NCBI GenBank assembly: GCA_011374975.1
Contig: DRNU01000183.1
Location: 1-32,458 of the forward strand
Length of the DNA stretch: 32,458 nucleotides
DNA from: Gammaproteobacteria bacterium
GTDB taxonomy: Bacteria; Pseudomonadota; Gammaproteobacteria; DSM-19610
Direction of reading: 5' to 3'
Below are positions 8,930 through 17,043 of the stretch, in pieces (within the stretch, counting starts at the first letter, position 1; every line of letters starts with the position of its first letter). The notes under the pieces are model-generated. The model saw nothing but the letters and a program-made list of their open reading frames with translations. It searched no databases and was not told the origin of the DNA. A program made the translations under genes and the position numbers.

Positions 8930-8935
8930 TATGAT
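8930..8935 (+). promoter_or_regulatory. -10-like hexamer abutting the rmuC start
   Basis: TATGAT (five of six to consensus) ends seven nt before the ATG at 8943. It supports 8943 as the start rather than the in-frame ATG at 8931 that lies within it, and would give a nearly leaderless transcript. Confidence 0.45.
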
Positions 8936-8942
8936 AGGCCCC

Positions 8943-10232
8943 ATGAATATCTCAATGTGGCTGATCCTGCTGGCAGGTATCGCACTGGCGGCAACCGTCG
9001 GCTGGTTGCTCGGACATGCCCGCGCCCAGCGTGATGTCACCCGCCTGCGGGAAGACCGGGCGCGCCTGACCAGCCAGCTGGAAACCCAGCAGGCCGCTTT
9101 TGAGGAAAAAGCCCGTTTGCTCGAAGAAGTCCGCGCACAGTTCGAGACCACCTTCAAATCACTTGCCAGTGACGTCCTCAAGGCCAACAGCAGCGAATTC
9201 CTGAAACTCGCGGAAACCAATTTCAAGGCACTGAATACCCGCGCCAGCAGCGAGCTGGAACAACGCGAAAAAGCGGTCGAGAGCCTGGTGAAGCCGATAC
9301 GCGAAACGCTGGAGAAAACCGACCAGCAGATCCGCAAGATGGACAAGGAACGCCACGAGGCGTTCGGCTCGCTCAGCCGTCACCTGGAATTCATGGCCAA
9401 AGCCCAGGAACAGTTACAGGGTGAAACCCGCAACCTGGTCAAGGCGCTGCGACGCCCCGAAGTGCGTGGTCAATGGGGCGAACTGACACTGAAACGGCTG
9501 GTGGAGCTGGCCGGCATGGTGGAGCACTGCGATTTCGAACAACAGCACAGCGTCGATACCGAGCAGGGCCGGCAACGGCCGGACATGGTGGTGCGCCTGC
9601 CGGGCGGGCGCGAGATCATTGTCGATGCCAAGGCACCGATGGACGGCTATCTCGGTGCTGTCGAGGCAAAGGACGATACCGAGCGTGGCCTGGAACTGCA
9701 GCGCCATGCCCGCAACCTGCGCGACAGGGTGCGTGAGTTATCCAACAAGGGCTACTGGCAGCAGTTTTCCCAGTCACCGGATTTCGTGGTGCTGTTCGTA
9801 CCCGGCGACCAGTTCCTGAGTTCGGCACTGGAAGCGGACCCGGCACTGCTGGAAGACGCCATGGCCGACAAGGTCGTGCTGGCCACCCCCTCCAGCCTGG
9901 TGGCGCTGCTGCGTGCCGTGGCCTACGGCTGGCGCCAGGAAGCGCTGGCAGAAAATGCCGAGCATATCCGCACCGTGGGCGAGGAGTTGTACGAACGTCT
10001 GTGCACTTTCGCCGAGCATCTCGGCAAACTGGGCAACAGCCTGAACCGCAGCGTGGAAAGCTACAACAAGGCGGTCGGCTCATTCGATACACGCGTGCTG
10101 CCCGGGGCGCGCAAGTTCAACGAGATGGGCATACAGCGCAAGAAAGCCGTATCACAGCCACAACCTGTCGAGACGTTGCCCCGCGAGGTGCAGGGCGAGC
10201 CCGAAATCGAACCGCCAGGCGATGTCCACTAG
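8943..10232 (+). CDS. rmuC: DNA recombination protein RmuC
   Basis: RmuC-family protein of 429 residues (475 in E. coli), linked genetically to limiting inversion between short inverted repeats; the biochemical activity is not settled, and a nuclease-like fold is assumed for the conserved domain. An N-terminal membrane anchor (about residues 5-23) is followed by a long charged coiled coil to roughly residue 150. The conserved RmuC domain then begins at RRPEVRGQWGELTLKRLVEL, with IIVDAKAPMDGYL and VLFVPGDQFLSSAL as signatures. The gene overlaps hpnC by 11 nt. A locus rich in long palindromes is a suggestive setting for this protein, but that is only association. Confidence 0.93.
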   Translation: MNISMWLILLAGIALAATVGWLLGHARAQRDVTRLREDRARLTSQLETQQAAFEEKARLLEEVRAQFETTFKSLASDVLKANSSEFLKLAETNFKALNTRASSELEQREKAVESLVKPIRETLEKTDQQIRKMDKERHEAFGSLSRHLEFMAKAQEQLQGETRNLVKALRRPEVRGQWGELTLKRLVELAGMVEHCDFEQQHSVDTEQGRQRPDMVVRLPGGREIIVDAKAPMDGYLGAVEAKDDTERGLELQRHARNLRDRVRELSNKGYWQQFSQSPDFVVLFVPGDQFLSSALEADPALLEDAMADKVVLATPSSLVALLRAVAYGWRQEALAENAEHIRTVGEELYERLCTFAEHLGKLGNSLNRSVESYNKAVGSFDTRVLPGARKFNEMGIQRKKAVSQPQPVETLPREVQGEPEIEPPGDVH

Positions 10233-11115
10233 CCCGCCCGGGGCACAGGAAGGCTATCGCTGGTGCCGCGCCCTCGCCCGTTCCCACTACGAAAATTTTC
10301 CTGTTGCCTCCCGGCTGCTACCCGCCCGCCTGCGTGATCCGGTGGCAGCCATCTATGCGTTCGCACGTACGGCCGATGACATCGCCGATGAAGGCGACAC
10401 CGGCGCCGGTGAACGCCTGCAACAGCTGGACGATATGGCACGGAAACTGGACGCTATCAGCACGGGCCATGTGCCGGACATCCCGCTCTACCAGGCGCTG
10501 GCGGACAGCATCGGCCGGCACCGACTGCCGTTCGAACCTTTTCACGATCTGCTCGATGCCTTCCGCCAGGACGTCAACCAACAACGCTATGCCGATTTCG
10601 GTGAGCTCATGAATTACTGCCGACGCTCCGCCAACCCGGTGGGGCGCCTGCTGCTGCACCTCAACGGGCAGGCCACAGAACGCAACCTGGCACTGTCGGA
10701 CGCGGTCTGCAGCGCACTGCAGCTGATCAATTTCCTGCAGGATATCGACGCGGATTACCGCGCACACGGGCGCATTTATATCCCGCAGGATGAAATGCAG
10801 CGCTTCGATGTTACCGAAGACGACATCGCGCAACGCCGCAACAGTTTCCAGTTCCGGTTACTGATCCGGCACCAGGTCGACCGCGCAGAGAAACTGCTGC
10901 GTGCCGGCAGCCCGCTGGGCATGCGCCTCGGCGGGCGCTTCGGCCTGGAGCTGCGCGCCATTATCCTGGGCGGTGCCCGGGTACTGGAAAAGCTGCGCCG
11001 GCAGGACGATATGTTCAGCCGTCCGCAGCTCACCGGCAGTGACCGCCGACGCATTCTGCTCGGCGCCCTGAAACAGGGTTTTGTACGACTTTCACCCGCG
11101 CGGCGCTTGCCGTAA
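10222..11115 (+). CDS. hpnC: Hydroxysqualene synthase HpnC
   Basis: Squalene/phytoene-synthase-fold prenyltransferase of 297 residues. In the bacterial three-enzyme route HpnC converts presqualene diphosphate to hydroxysqualene. The two Asp-rich motifs are present: ARTADDIADE (Asp52, Asp53, Asp56) and NFLQDIDADYRAHGRIYIP (Asp174, Asp178), with YCRRSANPVGRLLL between them. It is distinguished from HpnD mainly by position (HpnC precedes HpnD) and by the CRRSANPVG motif. The ATG lies inside the end of rmuC, so its translation is likely coupled. hpnD begins 10 nt after the stop. Confidence 0.94.
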   Translation: MSTSPPGAQEGYRWCRALARSHYENFPVASRLLPARLRDPVAAIYAFARTADDIADEGDTGAGERLQQLDDMARKLDAISTGHVPDIPLYQALADSIGRHRLPFEPFHDLLDAFRQDVNQQRYADFGELMNYCRRSANPVGRLLLHLNGQATERNLALSDAVCSALQLINFLQDIDADYRAHGRIYIPQDEMQRFDVTEDDIAQRRNSFQFRLLIRHQVDRAEKLLRAGSPLGMRLGGRFGLELRAIILGGARVLEKLRRQDDMFSRPQLTGSDRRRILLGALKQGFVRLSPARRLP

Positions 11116-11125
11116 AGTCTGCGCC

Positions 11126-11998
11126 ATGTCACCTGACCAATACTGCCAGGACAAGGCCGCCAGAAGCGGCTCCAGCTTCTATTACAGTTTCCTGTTCCTG
11201 CCCGCCGCACAGCGCCGCGCCATCACCGCGCTGTATGCCTTCTGCCGTGAAGTCGACGATGTGGTCGATGAATGCAGCGATACCGATGTCGCGCGACGCA
11301 AGCTGGACTGGTGGCGCGAGGAACTGGAACGCTGCTTTGCCGGCGAACCCCGCCACCCGGTCACACAGGCACTGCAACAACCGCTTGCAGACCACAATTT
11401 ACCCATCGAATATTTCCAGGAAATTATCGACGGCATGACGATGGACCTGGACCAGACACGTTACGAATCCTTCAACGAACTGGCCCTGTACTGTCACCGC
11501 GTGGCCGGCGTGGTAGGCCTGCTGTCGGCGGAGATCTTCGGCTACCGGCACCGTGACACGCTGAAATATGCGCAACAGCTGGGCACCGCCTTCCAGCTCA
11601 CCAATATCATAAGAGATGTCCGCGAAGATGCTGAACGCGGCCGCATCTACCTGCCGCTGGATGAACTGCTCGAATACCGCATCAACCCGCACAACCTGCT
11701 GCAGGGCAACTTGACGGATGAACTGCACGACCTGCTGGCCTTCCAGGCACAGCGTGCACGCCAGTACTACCAGCGCGCCCTGTCGCAGCTGCCGGTGCAG
11801 GACCGCTATGCACAGCGCAGTGGCGTGATCATGGCCGCCATTTACCAGACCCTGCTGGATGAGATGGAAGCCGACGGTTTTCGTGTCATGCAGCAACGTG
11901 TCCGCCTGACGCCAATACGCAAACTGTGGATTGCCTGGAAAACCGCACGCCGCGAGCGCAGACATCGGCAGCGGGGAAAAAGCTCCGCCCATGCCTGA
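11126..11998 (+). CDS. hpnD: Presqualene diphosphate synthase HpnD
   Basis: Condenses two farnesyl diphosphates to presqualene diphosphate, the first committed step to squalene. The 290-residue protein has both Asp-rich motifs, FCREVDDVVDECSD (Asp44, Asp45, Asp48) and NIIRDVREDAERGRIYLP (Asp163, Asp167), plus YCHRVAGVVGLL. The ATG at 11126 begins MSPDQYCQDKA, the usual HpnD start; the longer in-frame extension from 11081 lies in the end of hpnC and is rejected. TAAAGT overlaps the hpnC stop and ends seven nt before this ATG, without a ribosome site. The end overlaps hpnE by eight nt. Confidence 0.95.
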   Translation: MSPDQYCQDKAARSGSSFYYSFLFLPAAQRRAITALYAFCREVDDVVDECSDTDVARRKLDWWREELERCFAGEPRHPVTQALQQPLADHNLPIEYFQEIIDGMTMDLDQTRYESFNELALYCHRVAGVVGLLSAEIFGYRHRDTLKYAQQLGTAFQLTNIIRDVREDAERGRIYLPLDELLEYRINPHNLLQGNLTDELHDLLAFQAQRARQYYQRALSQLPVQDRYAQRSGVIMAAIYQTLLDEMEADGFRVMQQRVRLTPIRKLWIAWKTARRERRHRQRGKSSAHA

Positions 11999-13322
11999 AG
12001 CGCCGAGCAAGGAATACCCTGTCGTCATTGCCGGTGCCGGCTGGGCCGGTCTTGCCACCGCGGTGGAACTCTCTACACACGGCATCCCCGTCCTGTTGCT
12101 GGAGGCGGCACGCCAGCTGGGCGGGCGCGCGCGCAGCATCCGTTCCGGCGACATGATTGTCGACAACGGCCAGCACCTGATGATCGGTGCCTACCGGTCG
12201 TTGCTGACACTGATGGAACGTGTGCGTGTCGATCCCAAAAAGGCGTTCCTGCGCCTGCCATTGACGCTCAACATGCGCAGGGGCAGCAGGATCAGCCTGT
12301 ATTTCCGGACACCGCGCCTGCCACCACCGCTGCACTTGCTGTGGGCCATCCTCACAGCACACGGACTGGGCTTCAATGACCGTGTGCAGGCACTGCGTTT
12401 CGGCAGGAAACTGCCGACACTGGAAATCCCGGCCAGCGGCGATATCAGCGTGCAGGCGCTGTTGCACAGCGAGGCGCAGTCACCCGCCCTGATCCGGAAA
12501 CTCTGGGAACCACTGTGCGTGGCCACGCTCAACATGCACACCGGCGATGCCTCGGCACGCCTGTTCCTGCAAGTACTGCGCGAGACTTTCCTGGACCTGT
12601 GCCGACACTCCGACCTGCTCATACCACGCAGCGAACTCAGCGCTGTCCTGCCCCGCCCCTGCGCCGACTACCTGGAGCGCAAGGGCGCACGGGTGGAAAT
12701 GGGGCAGCGCGTGACCGGCCTGCAAGTGGTAAACGACACTGTGCGCGGGGTCAAACTGCACGGGCGCGATATCGCGGCCAGCCACGTGGTGCTGGCGACA
12801 CCCCATCTCATCAGCCGCCGCCTGATGTCGCATCATGCGCCGCTGCATACGGTGTGCGAACAACTGGCCGGACTCGGTAACGAGCCCATCGCCACATTGT
12901 ATCTGCAGTACCCGCCGCGCACGCGTTTGCCAACGCCGGTAGTGGGGCTGGAAAACACGCTGTCGCAATGGGTCTTCGACCGCCGTGTGTGCGGCCAGCC
13001 CGGCATGATGGCGGTGGTTATCAGTGCGCGCGGTGAACACACCGGCATGACAGCGGACGCCGTGACAGCCCGGGTGGCCGGCGAACTGAGGCGTGCCTTC
13101 CCCGGCTGGCCGGCACACCGGCACAGCTTGCTGGTGCGCGAAAAACGCGCCACCTTCAGCGCTCGCCCCGGCATCGACTGCATTCGCCCCGACAATGCCA
13201 CGGCGCTGCACGGCCTGTGGCTGGCTGGCGACTACACCGCCACCGGCCTGCCCGCCACACTGGAAGGCGCAGTACGCAGCGGTATCCGCTGCGCCAATGC
13301 TATTCTTGAACAGGTGCGCTAG
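11991..13322 (+). CDS. hpnE: Hydroxysqualene dehydroxylase HpnE
   Basis: FAD-dependent amine-oxidase-like enzyme that reduces hydroxysqualene to squalene, completing the HpnCDE route. It has 443 residues. The dinucleotide motif VVIAGAGWAGLATAVEL is at residues 11-27 and continues with LLLEAARQLGGRARS, the GG-doublet of this flavoprotein family. The C-terminal FAD segment is LWLAGDYTATGLPATLEGAVRSG. The ATG at 11991 is preceded by a GGGGAAAA-type site and overlaps the hpnD end by eight nt; upstream in-frame codons fall within hpnD. Squalene-hopene cyclase, needed for hopanoids, is not in the window. Confidence 0.94.
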   Translation: MPEAPSKEYPVVIAGAGWAGLATAVELSTHGIPVLLLEAARQLGGRARSIRSGDMIVDNGQHLMIGAYRSLLTLMERVRVDPKKAFLRLPLTLNMRRGSRISLYFRTPRLPPPLHLLWAILTAHGLGFNDRVQALRFGRKLPTLEIPASGDISVQALLHSEAQSPALIRKLWEPLCVATLNMHTGDASARLFLQVLRETFLDLCRHSDLLIPRSELSAVLPRPCADYLERKGARVEMGQRVTGLQVVNDTVRGVKLHGRDIAASHVVLATPHLISRRLMSHHAPLHTVCEQLAGLGNEPIATLYLQYPPRTRLPTPVVGLENTLSQWVFDRRVCGQPGMMAVVISARGEHTGMTADAVTARVAGELRRAFPGWPAHRHSLLVREKRATFSARPGIDCIRPDNATALHGLWLAGDYTATGLPATLEGAVRSGIRCANAILEQVR

Positions 13323-13325
13323 AAT
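13320..13325 (+). promoter_or_regulatory. -10-like hexamer abutting the yciK start
   Basis: TAGAAT (five of six to TATAAT) overlaps the hpnE stop codon and ends seven nt before the yciK ATG. It is one of five similarly placed hexamers between 6,095 and 13,325. Confidence 0.45.
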
Positions 13326-13332
13326 CCCGCCG

Positions 13333-14094
13333 ATGCAAATACCTGACAACTGGCAAGCCCGCAGCGGCCTCCTCGCAGAACGCGTAATCCTGATAACCGG
13401 TGCCGGCAACGGCATCGGCGCCGCCGTCGCCCGCGCCTGTGCGCAACACGGTGCCAGCGTGATCCTGCTGGACAAGTCGGTGCGTAACCTGGAGCAGGTC
13501 TACGACGCTATCGAAGCCGACGGCGGTACCCAGGCCGCGATTTACCCGATGGACCTGGAAGGCGCCTCGGAACAGGATTACCGGGATCTCGCGGACACCA
13601 TCAAAAAAGAGTTCGGGCGCCTGGACGGGCTGTTGCACAACGCCGCCATGCTCGGCGCGCTGGTGCCGATCGCACACTTCGAATCAGAGCTCTGGTTCAA
13701 AATCATGCAAATCAATCTGAACGCGCCCTTCCTGCTGACACGTGCTTGCCTGGAGCTGCTGATGCAAAGTCCGGATGCCTCGATCCTGTTCAGTTCCGAC
13801 CGCGTTGCAAAACAGGGCAAGGCATACTGGGGCGCCTATGGCATCAGCAAGGCGGCAACGGAAAATTTCATGCAGGTTCTGGCGGATGAAATGGAAACCA
13901 ATACCCGCGTGCGTGTCAACAGCCTGGACCCGGGTGCGGTCGCCACCAACCTGCGCAACCTGGCCTACCCCGGCGAGAACCCCGAAAAGCTGGCCATGCC
14001 GGAAGACGTGGTATTGCCGCACCTGTATCTGCTGGGGCCGGACAGCAAGGGCACCACTGGCCGGCAGTTTAACCTCCAGGGGAACGCAGATTAA
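13333..14094 (+). CDS. yciK: YciK-family short-chain dehydrogenase
   Basis: NAD(P)-binding short-chain dehydrogenase/reductase of 253 residues, close to E. coli YciK (252). Rossmann motif TGAGNGIG is at residues 22-29, HNAAMLG matches the NNAG-like motif, and the catalytic serine in LFSSDR precedes Tyr169 and Lys173 in YGISK. The physiological substrate of this family is not established. In Pseudomonas yciK directly follows mupP; here rmuC and hpnCDE intervene. TAGAAT overlaps the hpnE stop and ends seven nt before the ATG, so the gene may have its own promoter and a leaderless message. A convergent gene follows after a short palindrome. Confidence 0.93.
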   Translation: MQIPDNWQARSGLLAERVILITGAGNGIGAAVARACAQHGASVILLDKSVRNLEQVYDAIEADGGTQAAIYPMDLEGASEQDYRDLADTIKKEFGRLDGLLHNAAMLGALVPIAHFESELWFKIMQINLNAPFLLTRACLELLMQSPDASILFSSDRVAKQGKAYWGAYGISKAATENFMQVLADEMETNTRVRVNSLDPGAVATNLRNLAYPGENPEKLAMPEDVVLPHLYLLGPDSKGTTGRQFNLQGNAD

Positions 14095-14103
14095 TTCAAA
14101 AAC

Positions 14104-14131
14104 CGTCATTCCGGCATGCGCCGGAATGACG
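14104..14131. repeat. REP-like palindrome between convergent genes
   Basis: A perfect 12-bp inverted repeat (CGTCATTCCGGC and its complement) around a four-base centre. GTCATTCC…GGAATGAC palindromes are a very common intergenic repeat class in proteobacteria. It lies between two converging stop codons and could act as a bidirectional transcript end, though there is no U-run. Confidence 0.8.
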
Positions 14132-14141
14132 AATACACCCG

Positions 14142-15173
14142 TTACTGCATAAGATCCACGTGCACGCCCTGCGCTTCCAGCGCATCGGCACGTGTCTGTA
14201 TATAGCGCTGGAAACTCGGTTGTTCCCGGTAGGCGCCGGACAACACGTAGTCCATGGCAGACTGTATGTGAAAGGCTTTCAGATAAGCATCGGTACGGAA
14301 GACCTCCTGCCCCCCTGCATCGAACATAATCAGGGTCGGGGCGTACTGGACACCCAGTTGCTTCGACCATTTCGCCGCCGTGGACTGCGCACCGGCCGGT
14401 GTCTGCACCGGGGTCTCCGACCACATGTCCAGCAACACCACATCGAAACCCTTTAACAGGGAAACACTCTCCTTGCGCTGCAGGATATCCAGGTGCAGCT
14501 CGTCGCAGTTGACGCAGTCTTTCTGCTCGAACAACACCAGTAACGGCTTGTCACTCCTGCGTTCAGCCAGTCGGTACGGTGCCTGCAGGTAGCTCTCGTC
14601 CTGGTGCAGCACCCCCTTTGCGGCCACTGGAGAGAGCTTTGCCCAGTAGTCACGGAAGCTGCCTTCCTTTTCCCTGTGCTGGCCGACGAAATCAACCACT
14701 GCACCGAATCTGTGCGGCGGGTAGTAACCGTTGAGGCGCACCAGTACCTTGCCCTGTTCGTCGAGGAACAGCAGTGTCGGGGTAAACATGACCTTGAGAT
14801 CCGTCGCAAACTGTTTTTCGGTGATACTGTTGCCATCCAGGTCGGTCACCTCGCGGTCTCCCCACATGTTGATAGCGATCACATCGAAATATTTGCGCGT
14901 CCGGTCCGTGATGTCGCGCAGGCCAAAATTGGTTTCCAGCAACTTTTTACAATAGGGACAACCATCCTGGTAGAAATACAGCAGTACACGCCTGTCCTGT
15001 TGCGCAGCCTCGGCAATGTCCTCGCGGATATCCAGGAACGACTGTTTGAACCAGTCCGGTTTTTCATGGAAACCGGGATTTACCATGCCGGCCTGCATGA
15101 CATCACCAGACGTCTCGGCAGCCATAGCCGGCTGCAGCATGATCAGTAACGATACCAACAGAATTTTCAACAT
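14142..15173 (-). CDS. Exported protein with two thioredoxin-fold domains
   Basis: A 343-residue protein with a clear signal peptide (hydrophobic residues 3-17, likely cleavage after AMA at residue 18). The first thioredoxin-like domain has FYQDGCPYCKKL (Cys72, Cys75) and the cis-proline segment FTPTLLFLD. The second has FEQKDCVNCDEL (Cys220, Cys223) and YAPTLIMFD. This suggests a periplasmic thiol-disulfide protein in the SoxW/DsbD-domain group. The partner is unknown: neither sox nor dsb genes adjoin it. The ATG at 15173 is chosen because it begins the signal peptide and has GGGAG about 10 nt upstream. It is divergent from the diguanylate cyclase gene. Confidence 0.85.
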   Translation of the reverse strand: MLKILLVSLLIMLQPAMAAETSGDVMQAGMVNPGFHEKPDWFKQSFLDIREDIAEAAQQDRRVLLYFYQDGCPYCKKLLETNFGLRDITDRTRKYFDVIAINMWGDREVTDLDGNSITEKQFATDLKVMFTPTLLFLDEQGKVLVRLNGYYPPHRFGAVVDFVGQHREKEGSFRDYWAKLSPVAAKGVLHQDESYLQAPYRLAERRSDKPLLVLFEQKDCVNCDELHLDILQRKESVSLLKGFDVVLLDMWSETPVQTPAGAQSTAAKWSKQLGVQYAPTLIMFDAGGQEVFRTDAYLKAFHIQSAMDYVLSGAYREQPSFQRYIQTRADALEAQGVHVDLMQ

Positions 15174-15422
15174 GGTGATGTACTCCCGGGAATGACATTT
15201 TCCCGCTGCCCGAAGCCCTATGGTGTCCGAGTCGGCATGGACGTTGCAAGTTCCCGTCACGACAGAAATCCGACACCTGCCTGCGGCAAGGAAGCGGCAA
15301 TAACTTCGTCGTATTTTTGACGCTTTGCCGCCCGTGTCACCGGGCAGATTACGTATCACTCTGTTTATTATTGGTTTTGTAGATTCAGGAAGAGATGGCA
15401 TGAATATCGCATTTCTTTGTCC

Positions 15423-16367
15423 ATGCGTGTGACTGACCCGGTAACTCCTATGAACAAACCGCTACACCATATTGCGAGCACATTGAATGCAACCCCGGAT
15501 TCCGGGCAAGGTTCAGTATTGCGTGAGCAAACGGCAAGGAAGTCGCTGGAAATCACCCAGAGCCTGCAGGTGAGCCTTGACCCAACCCGGCTGATCGAGG
15601 TGTTCAGCATGGAGGTCGGCGCACTGATCGTTCACCAGGGGGTCCGCTACCGTAATGACGACCTGGAACTCGACCTTAAACTCGGCCGCCAGGCACGTCA
15701 CAGCTGCACCTATAAACTGAACATCGGTGACGAACCGCTGGGCAAGCTGACTTTCCGTCGCAACCAGAAATTTACCGAGGCGGAAATCGAGGCGCTGGAA
15801 CAACTGCTTTGCAGCCTGCTGTACCCGCTGCGCAATGCCCTGCTCTACCAGGATGCCCTGCAACTGGCACAGAAAGACCCGCTGACCGGGATCTGCAACC
15901 GTGCCGCGCTGGACGAAATGATGAGCCGGGAGCTCAGCCATGCACGCCGCCATGATTCCAGCTATGCGCTGCTGATCCTGGACATCGACCACTTCAAGCG
16001 GGTCAATGACCGTTATGGACATATTATCGGTGATTGCGCACTGAAAGCGGTCGCCGGCATGATCGGCGCCTGCAAGCGCGACGGCGACCTGCTGTTCCGC
16101 TATGGCGGTGAGGAATTCGTGGTGTTGATGCGTGACACTGACCGTGACGGCGCACACCTGCTGGCGGAACGCATCCGTACCTTCATTGAAAGCAGCCCGT
16201 GCACCTGCTCCGGTGCCGACCTGGATATCCGCGTCAGTATCGGCCTGAGCGTCCTGCAGGAAAACGACAGCCCGGTGTCACTGTTCGCGCGTGCCGACCA
16301 GGCACTCTACAACGCCAAGCGCAACGGTCGTAACCAGGTCTGTGTTGCCGAACCCTCGGAAGACTGA
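15423..16367 (+). CDS. Diguanylate cyclase with GGEEF and I-site
   Basis: Makes c-di-GMP from two GTP. From ATG 15423 the protein has 314 residues. The first 145 or so form a soluble domain I do not recognise, possibly a GAF-like sensor (IGDEPLGKLTFRRNQKFTEAE resembles a GAF end). The GGDEF domain begins at DPLTGICNRAALDE, has LDIDHFKRVNDRYGH, and the active motif GGEEF at 228-232. An RDGD inhibitory site sits exactly five residues before it, so product feedback is expected. The start is uncertain: TTG 15417 and ATG 15450 are alternatives and none has a clear ribosome site. No membrane segment is present. Confidence 0.88.
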   Translation: MRVTDPVTPMNKPLHHIASTLNATPDSGQGSVLREQTARKSLEITQSLQVSLDPTRLIEVFSMEVGALIVHQGVRYRNDDLELDLKLGRQARHSCTYKLNIGDEPLGKLTFRRNQKFTEAEIEALEQLLCSLLYPLRNALLYQDALQLAQKDPLTGICNRAALDEMMSRELSHARRHDSSYALLILDIDHFKRVNDRYGHIIGDCALKAVAGMIGACKRDGDLLFRYGGEEFVVLMRDTDRDGAHLLAERIRTFIESSPCTCSGADLDIRVSIGLSVLQENDSPVSLFARADQALYNAKRNGRNQVCVAEPSED

Positions 16368-16379
16368 CCTTTCTTATCA

Positions 16380-16417
16380 TGCGGGAGCATGCCTTCCAGT
16401 ACCGGGCTGCTCCCGCA
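16380..16417. terminator. Hairpin between convergent genes
   Basis: A 10-bp perfect stem (TGCGGGAGCA paired with TGCTCCCGCA) with an 18-nt loop, just after the diguanylate cyclase stop and just before the stop of the converging flavoprotein gene. It lacks a proper U-run on either side, so termination is inferred from position. Confidence 0.4.
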
Positions 16418-16424
16418 AAAGGTT

Positions 16425-17039
16425 TTACATCCCGTTTTTAAACTTTTCTGTCGCGGTCACACCACTGGCCCGCACCTGGCCCAGCGCCAGCGCATACTGT
16501 TGCAGGATCTTCAGCGCAAACAGGATTCGCTCCCGGAAATAGGCATCGGCTTCGGTATCGTTCCGGGCCGGGTCGTCATTCAGCACGCGCTCGACGTTGC
16601 GTACAATCACCTGCTCGGGGATATAACAAATACGATTATTCTTGTAGCTGCTCATACGCAGTTCGGCAACCGGGTAGGCACCGCCATCCGCGGATGACAC
16701 AGTCACGATCAGGGCCGGCTTGTGCGCCAGTTCGCCCTTGCCCCACATCAGGAAAAAATTCTTCAGGCCGGATGGCACCTGCCCGTGCCATTCCGGTGCA
16801 ATAACCACAAAGGCATCGCTGGATGCCAGTTCGGCGGAAACCGGCGCCAGGCGCTGCTGCCATTCACTGTCGCCTTCCCAGATGCTTTCCTCCCACAGCG
16901 GCAGCGGATTCCCTGCCAGGCTGAACAGCCAGCTGTCATCACACAGTTTCTGCTCTTCGAGGGTACGCTGGATAAAGCGTGCGACTTTCTCACTTTGCGA
17001 CGCTGTGCGGTGACTGCCGCTGATAATGCTTATTTTCAT
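16425..17039 (-). CDS. NADPH-dependent FMN reductase-like flavoprotein
   Basis: Flavodoxin-like fold protein of 204 residues in the NADPH-dependent FMN reductase family. The FMN-phosphate loop is GSHRTASQSEKVA at residues 8-20, and APEWHGQVPSGLKNFFLMWG at 81-100 corresponds to the family's PEYNGSIPGxLKN motif. The substrate (free flavin, quinone or an azo compound) cannot be decided. The ATG at 17039 begins directly at the first beta strand (KISIISGS). It lies four nt after the stop of the upstream diguanylate cyclase gene, with an AAAGG site within that gene's last codons, so the two are very likely cotranscribed. Confidence 0.87.
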   Translation of the reverse strand: MKISIISGSHRTASQSEKVARFIQRTLEEQKLCDDSWLFSLAGNPLPLWEESIWEGDSEWQQRLAPVSAELASSDAFVVIAPEWHGQVPSGLKNFFLMWGKGELAHKPALIVTVSSADGGAYPVAELRMSSYKNNRICYIPEQVIVRNVERVLNDDPARNDTEADAYFRERILFALKILQQYALALGQVRASGVTATEKFKNGM

Positions 17040-17043
17040 CGAC

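Noticed and set aside
12480-13475. 331-codon minus-strand frame opposite hpnE
   Set aside because: It is a compositional shadow of hpnE; the FAD motifs and overlaps with neighbours support only the plus-strand gene.
15400-15432. Ten-codon frame after an AGGAAGAG site, just before the GGEEF cyclase
   Set aside because: It could be a leader peptide overlapping the cyclase start, but it has no runs of regulatory codons and no paired terminator structure, so it is not called.
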